A DNA stretch of 64,000 nt from NCBI RefSeq assembly GCF_024347515.1, contig NZ_AP025493.1, positions 248,001 through 312,000 of the forward strand. The letters run 5' to 3'. Position numbers and translations under genes: made by a program. Below are positions 45,297 through 53,997 of the stretch, piece by piece. The DNA is from Vibrio gigantis (lineage in GTDB: Bacteria; Pseudomonadota; Gammaproteobacteria; Enterobacterales; Vibrionaceae). Below the pieces are notes generated by a model. That model saw nothing but the letters and a program-made list of their open reading frames with translations. It searched no databases and was not told where the DNA came from. The number at the start of each line of letters is the position of its first letter. Positions within the stretch are counted from its first letter, which is position 1.

Positions 45297-47969
45297 CGGA
45301 AGCACCATATCTGCTGTACCGTCTTCAAAACTGATATCTAGCTTGAAACCGAGTTTTTGAGCTAGTGTCAGCATCCCTCTATTGGTTGGCATCGTCATTC
45401 CCGACATCTGTTTAGTCTGCTTGGCACGGCAGTAATCAATAACCTTAGTCATAAGAATTCGCCCTAAACCAACGCCTTTAAGATCAGAGCGAATCAATAT
45501 TGCGAATTCAGCATCCGTATTCTCTGGGTTAATCAGAGCCCGAGAAACACCAATGATTGCCGGAACGCCTTGTTCTTCACGCACTACAACAAAAGCAATC
45601 TCTCTATCGAAATCGATCTGAGTGAAATTAGCTAACGCTTCATGATTGAATTCACCCACATCACTAAAGAAGCGTTTGTACAGATCCTCTTTAGACACTC
45701 GGTTAATGAAATCGGCATGAAGTGGTTCATCTTCAGGAAGAATAGGGCGGAGCAACACTTCTGTGCCATCTTTTAACTGGATACGTTCTTCAAGCTCCAC
45801 AGGGTAAGGGCGAATCGCTAGTCTTTCTTGCGGATCCCCCTCGTAAGCTTTCAATATGATATCTGCATCCAATATTGTGAACTTATCTCCATTCGCAAGT
45901 ACTGGGTGTATATCCAGATCATGTATTTCAGGGCAATCCACTACCATTTGAGAAATGCGAACCAGCAACTCCGACAAGCCTTCGATGTCGATAGGGTTAG
46001 GTAGCTTTTGTAGACGGATTTTGCCACTCTTTATGGCTCGAATGATCAAGTAACGAGCCAATGTCATGTTAAGAGGAGGGAAAGCAGCTGCCGCGTCAAT
46101 CGACTCATCCCATTCGGAACCACCTTGACCGAGTAGAATAATAGGACCGAATGTTTCATCAGTTGTCACCTTAACGCGAAGCTCTTGTCCGCCAGCAAGT
46201 TTCGCCATACCTTGAACCAACAAACCGTGAATATGCGCTGTTGGGAATGATAACTGAGAGCGATCTAGGATTGCTTGAGCTGCATTCGCGACCTCGCTAC
46301 TGTTTCTTAAATTAAGCATCACGCCTTGAACGTCAGACTTGTGCGCAATATCTGGTGAACGAAGTTTGACTGCGACAGGGTATCCAATCGTTTCTGCAAT
46401 ATGCACCGCTTCACTGGGGTCAGAAGCGATCCAAGTAGGTAACACATCCAGATTGAAGTGCTTGAAAAACTGACTGTTTTGGTGGGTATCAAGGCTAACT
46501 GTATCTTTATCCAGTAGTTGGCGTTCTATCCAATTTCTAGCATCGGCTAAGTCTTCAATATGGACTTTCTCAGCCGTCGTTGGCGTCTCCATAAGCTGGC
46601 GTTGGTTGCGGCGGTACTCGACCAAGTGCATGAATGCGACTACTGAGCTTTCTGGCGTTCGATAGGTTGGAATACCAGCCTCGGTAAACAACTTTCTAGC
46701 AGGCCTTGCCGTCAGTTCACCAGACCAATTGGTAAGAATATTGAATCGCTTATGGCGAGGGTGCTTTTTAATCGCATCAATGATGCGCTCTGCGGTTTGA
46801 GCAGAATGGGCGATAGCAGAAGGGCTATGCATGATGAGAATGGCATCCGCTTCGTCGCCATCGAGTAGTGTGTTGATGGTATCTATATAACGCTGATCAC
46901 CCGCATCACCAACAATATCGATAGGATTGTTATGCGACCAACTTGAAGGTAACACCTTATTAAGTTTCTCGAGTGTCTCTTCCGATAGCTCAGCGAGTTT
47001 ACCGCCACGTTCGAATAACGTATCAACAGCCATAATCGCAGGGCCACCACCATTCGTGACAATAGCCAGTCTCTCACCGCGTAATGGGACTGAGTGAGTT
47101 AGAGTTTCTACCGCAGCAAACAGTTCATGTAAGTTCTTAACTCTTAGCATACCACTACGTCGAATCGCTGAGTCATAGATAATATCCAACGTATCGGCGC
47201 CACCCGTATGAGCCATTGCTGCCGCTCGACCTTTCGCGGTGCGGCCCCCTTTCAATACAAGGATTCGTCTGTTACGAGAAGCCGCACGCGCTGCAGAAAT
47301 AAAGCGCCTCGCATCAGTAATGCTATCTACATAAAGTAATATCGCTTCGGTGTGAGAGTCGGTACTCAGATAATCCAATAACTCCGAAAATTCGATATCG
47401 GTACCATTGCCTATAGAGATAAACGCCGAGAAACCGATCTCTTTGTCATTAGCCCAATCGAGAATAGTTGTACATACAGCTGCCGACTGAGAAACAAAGG
47501 CTATTTTACCGGGTAACGCTGTTACTGGAGAGAACGAGGCGTTCAAATTTAACCAAGGGATAATAACCCCCAAACTATTGGAACCAAGCACTCGAATATT
47601 GTACTTTTTGGCAATCGCGAGGCATCGTTCATCATACGTCTCGCCATTGTCGCTTTCTTGCTGCATGTCGGATGAAAGCACGATGACAGAAGCAATGCCT
47701 TTCTCTGCTAGCTCTTCAAAAATGGCGACATTACGAGTCGCATTGGTGCATAAAATTGCTAGGTCAGGAACGATCGGTAGCGATAAAATATTCTTGTAAG
47801 AGAGGACACCTGCCACCGAGTCATATTTTGGCGTAACCGGCATCACCGCACCTTTAAAATCCCCGTGTAACAAATTATTCATAACAATATATCCCGCACG
47901 CGTTTCTCGTTGAGAAGCACCAACAACAGCTATTGAACGGGGTTTAAGTAGGGGATCAAGATGATTCAT
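45285..47969 (-). CDS. Pat-type protein acetyltransferase (NDP-forming acyl-CoA synthetase-like + GNAT)
   Basis: An 894-aa protein of the Pat/PatZ (YfiQ) type. About 700 residues resemble ADP-forming acyl-CoA synthetase: CoA-binding RSIAVVGASQRETRAGYIV, the GNGTDIEFSELL and AMAHTGG region, and an ATP-grasp domain (PVAVKLRSPDIAHKSDVQGV). The C-terminal GNAT domain (about 735-894) has the acetyl-CoA loop DLKGVGLGRILM. Such enzymes acetylate lysines, for example on acetyl-CoA synthetase. The segment AMAHTGG keeps a His, so whether the synthetase half is active is open. The second Met (47969) is spaced correctly from AGGA. Confidence 0.87.
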   Translation of the reverse strand: MNHLDPLLKPRSIAVVGASQRETRAGYIVMNNLLHGDFKGAVMPVTPKYDSVAGVLSYKNILSLPIVPDLAILCTNATRNVAIFEELAEKGIASVIVLSSDMQQESDNGETYDERCLAIAKKYNIRVLGSNSLGVIIPWLNLNASFSPVTALPGKIAFVSQSAAVCTTILDWANDKEIGFSAFISIGNGTDIEFSELLDYLSTDSHTEAILLYVDSITDARRFISAARAASRNRRILVLKGGRTAKGRAAAMAHTGGADTLDIIYDSAIRRSGMLRVKNLHELFAAVETLTHSVPLRGERLAIVTNGGGPAIMAVDTLFERGGKLAELSEETLEKLNKVLPSSWSHNNPIDIVGDAGDQRYIDTINTLLDGDEADAILIMHSPSAIAHSAQTAERIIDAIKKHPRHKRFNILTNWSGELTARPARKLFTEAGIPTYRTPESSVVAFMHLVEYRRNQRQLMETPTTAEKVHIEDLADARNWIERQLLDKDTVSLDTHQNSQFFKHFNLDVLPTWIASDPSEAVHIAETIGYPVAVKLRSPDIAHKSDVQGVMLNLRNSSEVANAAQAILDRSQLSFPTAHIHGLLVQGMAKLAGGQELRVKVTTDETFGPIILLGQGGSEWDESIDAAAAFPPLNMTLARYLIIRAIKSGKIRLQKLPNPIDIEGLSELLVRISQMVVDCPEIHDLDIHPVLANGDKFTILDADIILKAYEGDPQERLAIRPYPVELEERIQLKDGTEVLLRPILPEDEPLHADFINRVSKEDLYKRFFSDVGEFNHEALANFTQIDFDREIAFVVVREEQGVPAIIGVSRALINPENTDAEFAILIRSDLKGVGLGRILMTKVIDYCRAKQTKQMSGMTMPTNRGMLTLAQKLGFKLDISFEDGTADMVLPLLE

Positions 47970-48185
47970 AGACATATCCTAGCAATGCACGTAAGTTCAT
48001 CGTAACTTACTTTTCACTCACGGGTTGATGGCAATTTCACCGAATTCAGATGAATAAGCAAACACTGCATAAAGTTTGTGAAATAGGTCACCCACTAATG
48101 GTGTATAATTTCAAAGTTAACTTGATTCTAAACCGACGTATCGGCATGATTTATAGTAATTAATATTAAGGATATAGAGCTTTCC

Positions 48186-48749
48186 ATGAAAAAATTTGCA
48201 ATTGTGACTTTGCCACTGCTCTTGGCTGCATGTGTATCTGATGACTACGTTACTAATGTAACTTCAGATAGTTATCAAGAAGAGTACAAAACGGCAAAAG
48301 TTGAAGCTCCAGTTGTATCTCAATCTGAGCAAACAAGCGTTGTTGAAGAAAATGTTGTCAACGTTATTAGAACCGAGCCTGTCGAACAGAAAGTCACTCA
48401 AACGACTAAAGCGAAGCCAGTTGCAGTAGTGACAGGTCCAACCAAAAAACAACAAGACATGAACCAGCGTTTTGGTTACACAGTTCAAGTTGTTGCTGTT
48501 GGCAGCCAAAGTAAAGTCGATTCTTTCGTGAAAATGCTACCTACGACTTCTCAACCAGTTTGGGAAAACTACAAAATGGTTAACGGAACTAAGTGGTTCA
48601 CCGTACTTTATGGTGATTACGCAACACGCTTAGAAGCTAAAAAAGCAATCTCAACGCTGCCAACCACTTTCCAAAACTTGAAGCCATTCGTTAAGAGCAT
48701 TGATGACATCAAGAACTCTGAATACCCGACGCTTAACAAGTTAAACTAA
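48186..48749 (+). CDS. SPOR-domain lipoprotein
   Basis: A 187-aa lipoprotein. The lipobox LLAAC is at residues 12-16 and Asp at +3 (CVSD). A Ser/Thr/Val-rich linker leads to a C-terminal SPOR-like domain (GYTVQVVAVGSQSKVDSFVK ... WFTVLYGDYATRLEAKKA, about residues 97-165), which binds denuded peptidoglycan at division sites. It probably helps septal wall processing. AAGGA lies 12 bases upstream. Terminator at 48762. Confidence 0.82.
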   Translation: MKKFAIVTLPLLLAACVSDDYVTNVTSDSYQEEYKTAKVEAPVVSQSEQTSVVEENVVNVIRTEPVEQKVTQTTKAKPVAVVTGPTKKQQDMNQRFGYTVQVVAVGSQSKVDSFVKMLPTTSQPVWENYKMVNGTKWFTVLYGDYATRLEAKKAISTLPTTFQNLKPFVKSIDDIKNSEYPTLNKLN

Positions 48750-48761
48750 GTTTTGATTCAT

Positions 48762-48788
48762 AAAGAAGGGGCGAATGCTCCTTCTTTT
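48762..48788 (+). terminator. Terminator of SPOR lipoprotein gene
   Basis: AAAGAAGG.GC / GC.CCTTCTTT stem around GAAT, with T-run. Confidence 0.88.
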
Positions 48789-48928
48789 GTTTTAAGACTC
48801 GCTGTTTTGTTTAATAGTTAATCGCTCGTTCTTTCGAACGCAATTTTGACAATCAAAACACTGTACCTATCTCGACTTTTGTTTATCATTGAAGTCAGTA
48901 TTCCTAGTTTCAAGGACCGAATTTACCC

Positions 48929-49924
48929 ATGAACACCACAAACATCCTTCTACTTTGCGGCGGTGGATCTTCAGAGCATGAAGTGTCTTTAGTTTCAGCC
49001 AATTACCTTTTTGAACAACTCAATAGCGTTTCAGATTTTAACGTTGTGAGAGTTGAAATTAAAAACGAAGGCTGGTGTCTTGATTCAGGTGAATTGGTTT
49101 ATCTTGATATTAACGACCAAACCTTACGCGGTGAAGGTTTAGCATCTAAAGTCGATTTCATTGTTCCTTGCATCCACGGTTTCCCAGGTGAAACCGGTGA
49201 TATACAATCATTGTTTGAAATGGCTAAAATTCCATACCTAGGCTGTGGTTCAGAAGCTAGTAACAACAGCTTTAATAAAATCACGTCAAAGCTTTGGTAC
49301 GATGCTCTCGGCATTCCAAACACGCCGTACCTGTTCTTATCAGACAACAATGATCAAGCTCACTCACAAGCAACTCAAGCCTTTGAAAAATGGGGGAAAG
49401 TGTTCGTAAAGGCTGCTCGTCAAGGTTCTTCTGTAGGTTGTTACCAAGTTAACCAAGTCGAAGATTTAAGCGAGGCCATCAACAAGGCGTTCACTTTCTC
49501 GGACCAAGTATTGGTTGAGAAATCAGTTGTGCCTAGAGAGCTAGAAGTTGCTGCTTATGAAATCGATGGCGAGCTACATATCAGCAAGCCGGGCGAGGTG
49601 ATTGCACCTAATGGTGCGTTTTACTCTTACGAAGAGAAGTACAGTGCAGACAGTCACTCGATCACTGAAGTTGAAGCAAGTAACTTAACAGACGAACAGC
49701 GTGAATTGATTGCAGACAGCGCACGTAAAGTCTTCACTCAGATGAAGCTTCGTCACTTGTCTCGTATCGACTTCTTTTTAACGCAGGACAACGAGATCTA
49801 CCTAAACGAAGTTAATACCTTCCCAGGCATGACACCAATTTCAATGTTCCCAAAAATGGTTGAACACGACGGACATAAGTTCGCTCAGTTCCTTGAAAAC
49901 TGTGTGAGAACCAGCCTTTCTTAA
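48929..49924 (+). CDS. ddl: D-alanine--D-alanine ligase
   Basis: A 331-aa ATP-grasp ligase that makes D-Ala-D-Ala for peptidoglycan precursors. N-terminal GGGSSEHEVSLVSA (residues 11-24), PCIHGFPGETGDIQSL, the Lys/ATP loop FVKAARQGSSVGCYQV, and the C-terminal LSRIDFFLTQDNEIYLNEVN with TFPGMTPISMFPKM. The length of 331 aa is within the Ddl range. It is alone, away from the murein gene cluster, so it is likely the DdlA-type isozyme. Terminator at 49963. Confidence 0.92.
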   Translation: MNTTNILLLCGGGSSEHEVSLVSANYLFEQLNSVSDFNVVRVEIKNEGWCLDSGELVYLDINDQTLRGEGLASKVDFIVPCIHGFPGETGDIQSLFEMAKIPYLGCGSEASNNSFNKITSKLWYDALGIPNTPYLFLSDNNDQAHSQATQAFEKWGKVFVKAARQGSSVGCYQVNQVEDLSEAINKAFTFSDQVLVEKSVVPRELEVAAYEIDGELHISKPGEVIAPNGAFYSYEEKYSADSHSITEVEASNLTDEQRELIADSARKVFTQMKLRHLSRIDFFLTQDNEIYLNEVNTFPGMTPISMFPKMVEHDGHKFAQFLENCVRTSLS

Positions 49925-49962
49925 GGGTATTTTCTAAGGTTTCGTATAACCAATTCACAATA

Positions 49963-49998
49963 AAAAGCGGCTTGGGTTACTTCCAAGTCGCTTTTTTT
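49963..49998. terminator. Terminator between ddl and the recombinase gene
   Basis: AAAAGCGgCTTGG / CCAAGtCGCTTTT stem with seven T. Confidence 0.88.
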
Positions 49999-50036
49999 AC
50001 TTCCATCTTTTCAGTCTATTGACTAGTTGCAATGGC

Positions 50037-51005
50037 TTATTGCCATGGTATTAGCGCCTTAAACTTCATCTTCTCACTTTCAGCTGTACCCGAATAACCC
50101 ACATATTGGGCTGGCATTGCAGGGCTCAGCCAACGTCCAAAGTCCTGAATCTCTTTTACCTTAAAACCTCGTTTCGACAACTCTTGCGCGGCACCAACAC
50201 GAATCGAATTTCCAGAAAAATGGTAATTTTCGGGCAGTTGGAGTAAGTCACTTGCCCTTCTTAAAATCCGGTAAATGGACGAATCATCTAAAGGCTGCAA
50301 ACCAATATTCTCATGCTTGTCTATTGCACGAAACACTGGAAACTCATCTTCTGTACCAATAAATGAAAGCCAACGTTGAAGTGAAGTACTGGCTATTTGT
50401 GACAGCTGATAAACCGAATCTTTTACTATTACTTGGTAATGCTCTTCAACGTATTTAACATCACTCATCGATAACGCCTTAAGCTCTGAGCGCTTTAATG
50501 CGCACTCGAACATCACATTATAAATAGCGATGTCTCTGATCTCTTTTAAATTTGCTTTCTCATGGCAGAGTAGCGCATTTAAATCAGCGAGATGCAAAGA
50601 TGTCATAGCATTGGTTTGCTTAGCATCACCGGCCATCTGTGATTGTAAGTGGAGCAGGGTAAATCGAATTTGTCTGTGCTTTATTGGATTGGGAAAGTTA
50701 AGCACGGTGTGTAGCATACTTAGCGTTGCAGTGTAACGTTTTAATGAGGCATACTTTCTATCATTGGACTCAGTCTCAAGAAAACGACGCACAGCGGTTA
50801 TAGACGCGGGAAGAGTGTTAATACGATATTTAGTACAGAACGCATGGTAGCGATTCCAATCACTATAGATACTCAGCAGCGAGTTATGAGAGTATTGAAA
50901 TCCTGTCAACTCATCTATAATTTCAATTGTGGCGTGCCTGTTTAATTTTTCGACAAATGAATTAATTATCACAGAGTCGGTTAAAATAGGGACTTTTTTT
51001 CTCAA
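50037..51005 (-). CDS. Cre-like tyrosine recombinase with substituted catalytic residues
   Basis: A 322-aa protein that resembles P1 Cre over its length. The N-terminal SAM-like part (about 1-130) is followed by the catalytic fold. The C-terminal motif SGNSIRVGAAQELSKRG parallels Cre SGHSARVGAARDMARAG. Arg269, Trp292 and Tyr301 match Cre R292, W315 and Y324 with the same Trp-Tyr spacing. Cre R173 corresponds to Lys171 (ALKRSEL) and Cre H289 to Asn266. It starts at TTG (51005) with GAGGT as ribosome site. It lies 1 kb from dif, pointing away, between ddl and the DUF3319-like gene. It could be an altered or inactive recombinase. Confidence 0.78.
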   Translation of the reverse strand: MRKKVPILTDSVIINSFVEKLNRHATIEIIDELTGFQYSHNSLLSIYSDWNRYHAFCTKYRINTLPASITAVRRFLETESNDRKYASLKRYTATLSMLHTVLNFPNPIKHRQIRFTLLHLQSQMAGDAKQTNAMTSLHLADLNALLCHEKANLKEIRDIAIYNVMFECALKRSELKALSMSDVKYVEEHYQVIVKDSVYQLSQIASTSLQRWLSFIGTEDEFPVFRAIDKHENIGLQPLDDSSIYRILRRASDLLQLPENYHFSGNSIRVGAAQELSKRGFKVKEIQDFGRWLSPAMPAQYVGYSGTAESEKMKFKALIPWQ

Positions 51006-51105
51006 ATTACCGTACCTCGACAGGTGTTTTTACCATATTATGCTTGATATCATTATAAGTATACTTATGATTAATGTAGTGAAAACAAAAAGATGATTAA
51101 TAGAT

Positions 51106-51474
51106 ATGGCTAATTCAATTTACCGAAGCGTCCATCTTCAATCGATAGATGCTAACAACACAGTTTGGCGTGCTAAGTTAAAAAACAACGTTATTCAGGG
51201 CAACTTAGCTGCCGTGAAAAAGAGTATTGATTGGTGGATTGACACCGCATCTATTATTGATCCAAAAGAATTCACGTCATTAAATAAGTCGAGAGGAACT
51301 GGTGGCTCGACGGAAAACTTCAACGGCTACCAAATCAAAAATGACACCGGTGAGCCTAATGCGTGGTACTGCATGTTTAACGGTCGCTTAATTAAAGGCG
51401 GCAAGATTGCAATCCAACGCCATATAGAAGCTTACTTACTCGCAAAACAAAAAGCAGAGCAACAAAAGAAGTAA
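51106..51474 (+). CDS. DUF3319-like protein
   Basis: A 122-aa basic protein (MANSIYRSVHLQSIDANNTV) with alternating charged and aromatic residues (SIDWWIDTASI, GEPNAWYCMFNGRLIKGGK) and a Lys/Gln-rich tail. I take it as DUF3319 from memory of Vibrio annotations. It lies 3 bp before the SUI1/YciH gene, so the two are probably co-transcribed. Function unknown. Confidence 0.65.
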   Translation: MANSIYRSVHLQSIDANNTVWRAKLKNNVIQGNLAAVKKSIDWWIDTASIIDPKEFTSLNKSRGTGGSTENFNGYQIKNDTGEPNAWYCMFNGRLIKGGKIAIQRHIEAYLLAKQKAEQQKK

Positions 51475-51477
51475 ATT

Positions 51478-51789
51478 ATGAGCCTAGTATATTCAACAGA
51501 AACAGGTCGAATTAAGCCTGAAGAAGAGAAAGTCCAACGTCCTAAAGGCGATGGTATCGTTCGAATCCAAAAAGAAACCAAAGGCCGTAAAGGCAAAGGT
51601 GTTTCTGTCGTAACTGGCTTAGACCTAGATGACGCACCATTAAAACTAATGGCTGCAGAACTCAAGAAAGTTTGCGGCTGCGGCGGTTCAGTAAAAGACG
51701 GCAACATCGAAATTCAAGGTGATGCGCGTGACAAGATCAAAGCGCATCTTGAAAAGAAAGGCTACAAAGTTAAGTTTGCTGGCGGTTAA
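51478..51789 (+). CDS. yciH: SUI1/YciH family translation factor
   Basis: A 103-aa SUI1-domain protein, the bacterial relative of eIF1. The domain is seen in VRIQKETKGRKGKGVSVV (about residues 28-45), the CGCGGSVKDGNIEIQGD segment (about 66-82) and the C-terminal HLEKKGYKVKFAGG. YciH can affect start-codon fidelity at initiation. It is the last gene before dif and ends at a terminator at 51908-51944. Confidence 0.9.
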   Translation: MSLVYSTETGRIKPEEEKVQRPKGDGIVRIQKETKGRKGKGVSVVTGLDLDDAPLKLMAAELKKVCGCGGSVKDGNIEIQGDARDKIKAHLEKKGYKVKFAGG

Positions 51790-51907
51790 TCTCTAACTAA
51801 TATCAGGGTTAAAATCGAAGATTATTATCACTGGTTATTAGGTATTTTATGGTAAATAGCCATTATGGTTAAATACACAGTATAGTTCAGAGAGTATCGG
51901 CATCGAT

Positions 51908-51944
51908 AAAAGGCAGGGCATCCCAAAAATAGTTCTGCCTTTTA
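51908..51944 (+). terminator. Terminator before dif
   Basis: AAAAGGCAG / CTGCCTTTT stem around an 18-base loop. It ends 14 bp before dif. Confidence 0.75.
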
Positions 51945-51957
51945 AATACTGAGCTTG

Positions 51958-51985
51958 ATTTAACATAATATACATAATACGCACT
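51958..51985. other. dif: dif site (XerC/XerD recombination site)
   Basis: Read on the + strand: XerD arm ATTTAACATAA (51958-51968), 6-bp centre TATACA (51969-51974) and XerC arm TAATACGCACT (51975-51985). On the opposite strand this is the standard gammaproteobacterial order, XerC arm AGTGCGTATTA, centre TGTATA, XerD arm TTATGTTAAAT. The XerD arm is identical to that of E. coli and V. cholerae as I remember them. It marks the chromosome terminus and is the left junction of the tandem satellite. Confidence 0.93.
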
Positions 51986-52018
51986 TAGGCTAGTTTGTTT
52001 TTGAGGGGCTTTCTGGGC

Positions 52019-52459
52019 TCATACAGAGATTCTGAACGTTGTTACTGACAAGGTTTTACGAGCATGTTCCATTGCTTGCTGGTCTGTCTCATATGGCCCA
52101 TAGATTTTTACGTTGTGGTTTTCATCTTTATCAACGCTTGTCACTGACATGAACCAGTCACCAACCAAGAATATCTCATCAGCAAGTTCATTCACTTCTT
52201 GGAAGTTTAAGCCAACAACATTCGACACCATACATTGAACTTGGTCTGTGTCATCTCGATAACCGAGCATCTGTACATAGTTATTGTTGGACTCACTCAT
52301 GAGCAGCATTTCTTTTAGTAACTCTAAGCTGTCGAAGACTTTTTTGTACTGACGCTTGGCAACTACATCATTGGCATCATCAACGGCTTTATCTACATCG
52401 TTGTGTAACCAGTTAATGACTTCTTGGAGCTCATCAGATTTCATGACTTGATCTTCCAT
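52019..52459 (-). CDS. Unknown satellite protein, 146 aa (copy 1)
   Basis: A 146-aa acidic protein of no recognised family. The first 65 residues look helical (ELQEVINWLHNDVDKAVDDA, then KKVFDSLELLKEMLL). The C-terminal half is alpha/beta with YGPYETDQQAMEHARKTL. Its start overlaps the stop of the ssDNA-binding gene by one base (TAATG), so it is translated with the replication genes. Position suggests a replication accessory, antirepressor or packaging function, but nothing in the sequence proves this. Confidence 0.8.
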   Translation of the reverse strand: MEDQVMKSDELQEVINWLHNDVDKAVDDANDVVAKRQYKKVFDSLELLKEMLLMSESNNNYVQMLGYRDDTDQVQCMVSNVVGLNFQEVNELADEIFLVGDWFMSVTSVDKDENHNVKIYGPYETDQQAMEHARKTLSVTTFRISV

Positions 52460-52734
52460 TATTTCATCGACCTCACGAGCTTAATGCCGAAGCGTTTTAA
52501 TTCCAGTCCACCGAAGTTATTCACGGTAAAGCTTGAGCTATCAAGTTCGTAGTTTCCTGATTTATATGCAGATTGGTCGTCTTGTAACGATAGCTTCATT
52601 TCGACTGGGAACTTACCACCTAGATATGCATATCCGACTTGTTCTCTTATCGTTCTAGCTTGTTTACCATCTTTGCCTGGTAATGTTCTTGTGATTGGTT
52701 GTTCATGTTCTGGGAAGATTTCTACTTTCAACAT
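52459..52734 (-). CDS. M13 gpV-like ssDNA-binding protein (copy 1)
   Basis: A 91-aa protein that aligns by eye along its length with the gene V protein of M13-type phages: MLKVEIFPEH at the start, then GKxxR...EQVGYAYLGGKFPVEMK, then SGNYELDSSSFTVNNFGGLE. gpV coats the viral single strand and switches replication from double- to single-strand production. It lies 9 bp after rep, in the order expected for a filamentous replication module. Confidence 0.85.
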   Translation of the reverse strand: MLKVEIFPEHEQPITRTLPGKDGKQARTIREQVGYAYLGGKFPVEMKLSLQDDQSAYKSGNYELDSSSFTVNNFGGLELKRFGIKLVRSMK

Positions 52735-52743
52735 ATCTTTTCC

Positions 52744-53853
52744 TTAAGCTACGTAAGCTTTAAACGGCAGCACGTTTGACTGCGCAGCCTTTGGTAGTTG
52801 ATACCAAGCTGGTACCAGTAATGGTTGAACTTCTATTTCTTTCGAACGCTTCAACGTTGGACACATTCTAGAGACATCGAACTGTTGACCGATATCGATA
52901 CCGATTTTTTTCAATCTGGCTTTATGTTCATAGAACTGAGAGCGATTCAGTGTTTCTCTAAGGTCAGTGCCGTTCTGCCATAACGTGAAGTAATTCATGG
53001 TTGTATTTGCTTTGCGAACTGTATCGACAACTCCACAAGATAAAAGTTGTTGAGCTATCGTTTCGTGGTGATCATGTGAGACTGATATTGTGTTCATAGC
53101 ATTCTCGAAGTTTTGTAAGTGTGGTAAGAAGTCATGCTCTTTTACGTAGCCGTAAAATTGCAGGTTGTATCTCTTCAACAACTTCTGCCTTAAGCTACTT
53201 TCTAGTCGAACGACTCCATTTTTTTCACAGTATTCAATTAGTTGATTGATATAACTAAGTGTATCAGCGTCTAGATTTTTGACTTTTTTCATGTGACGGC
53301 GTAACTCGACGCCTTTTGTATATAGCTTAATTACCTCCCATTCTGACCCCTCGCCCCAGTAGCAACTAGTACCATCCGGATAGAGTTTTGGTTTACGACC
53401 GCGTCCCATTTGGATTGAGGACATTCCTCGTATAAAAGATTGTTCACTGCCCTTGCCTACTGACATGTTTCGAGTCCAGTCGATACTCGTAATTTCAGCC
53501 CCATCACCTACAAGTGAAGAAGCTTTACCATCAGGGGATTGTCTATGTGATAGGCGGGTATTTTTTGTAAATGGCGGTAGGTCATATTTGGATAAAATAT
53601 GGTTATAGATTTCCACACACTGCTCGATAGTTTCGAGTCCAAAAAGATTGTCCTGACGCTGCCAGCGAGATGGGTTTCCTTCAACTCTTACACGGTATCC
53701 ATCACATCTAATCGTCAACTTTGTACTGAAAGAACCTTCAAGTATTTTTTGATTCACTGAGGGAGGTAGTTTCTCACCAGTTTCCAAATCAACTCGCTCA
53801 ATAACATGACGACCAACAAGCGGAAGCCCGCCTGAATGATGATCTTGTTGCAT
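52744..53853 (-). CDS. Filamentous-phage replication initiation protein, RstA/gpII-like (copy 1)
   Basis: A 369-aa protein of the Phage_CRI/RstA replication type. Visible parts are LTIRCDGYRVRVEGNPSRWQ, the middle segment YPDGTSCYWGEGSEWEVIKLY, with the conserved Lys of KLYTKG, and RLESSLRQKLLKRYNLQFYG. RstA-like enzymes nick the plus origin for rolling-circle replication. I start it at ATG 53853: the longer frame begins with TTG at 53895, but that TTGACA reads better as the -35 of its own promoter. No clear ribosome site precedes 53853, so low or coupled translation is possible. Confidence 0.82.
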   Translation of the reverse strand: MQQDHHSGGLPLVGRHVIERVDLETGEKLPPSVNQKILEGSFSTKLTIRCDGYRVRVEGNPSRWQRQDNLFGLETIEQCVEIYNHILSKYDLPPFTKNTRLSHRQSPDGKASSLVGDGAEITSIDWTRNMSVGKGSEQSFIRGMSSIQMGRGRKPKLYPDGTSCYWGEGSEWEVIKLYTKGVELRRHMKKVKNLDADTLSYINQLIEYCEKNGVVRLESSLRQKLLKRYNLQFYGYVKEHDFLPHLQNFENAMNTISVSHDHHETIAQQLLSCGVVDTVRKANTTMNYFTLWQNGTDLRETLNRSQFYEHKARLKKIGIDIGQQFDVSRMCPTLKRSKEIEVQPLLVPAWYQLPKAAQSNVLPFKAYVA

Positions 53854-53866
53854 GAATAAACGGTCG

Positions 53867-53911
53867 ATAAAGAACAATGTAAAAAACCCTGTCAACTATG
53901 ATTTATCACAG
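53867..53911 (-). promoter_or_regulatory. rep promoter with near-LexA box (copy 1)
   Basis: On the minus strand, -35 TTGACA (53895-53890), 17-bp spacer and a weak -10 CTTTAT (53872-53867). Directly upstream, CTAT-N8-ACAG at 53896-53911 differs from the LexA consensus CTGT-N8-ACAG at one base. In CTXphi LexA controls the rstA promoter in a comparable place. Confidence 0.5.
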
Positions 53912-53916
53912 CTTAA

Positions 53917-53940
53917 ACTTTACTTTTAGACATGTAAAGT
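53917..53940. promoter_or_regulatory. Inverted-repeat operator candidate (copy 1)
   Basis: ACTTTAC (53917-53923) and GTAAAGT (53934-53940) form a perfect 7-bp inverted repeat, 10 bp apart, between the divergent rep and repressor genes. A TATAAT at 53962-53967 is the likely -10 of the repressor gene, so the repeat would cover its -35 region and permit autoregulation. Confidence 0.55.
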
Positions 53941-53997
53941 CGAGGTATGAAAAATAGCATGTATAATTATTAAAAATGATATTCACAGGAGTTTCGG

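Noticed and set aside
53853..53895. N-terminal extension of the satellite rep gene from a TTG start
   Set aside because: The TTG is part of TTGACA, a good -35 element with the near-LexA box beside it, and no ribosome site precedes it. ATG 53853 is preferred.
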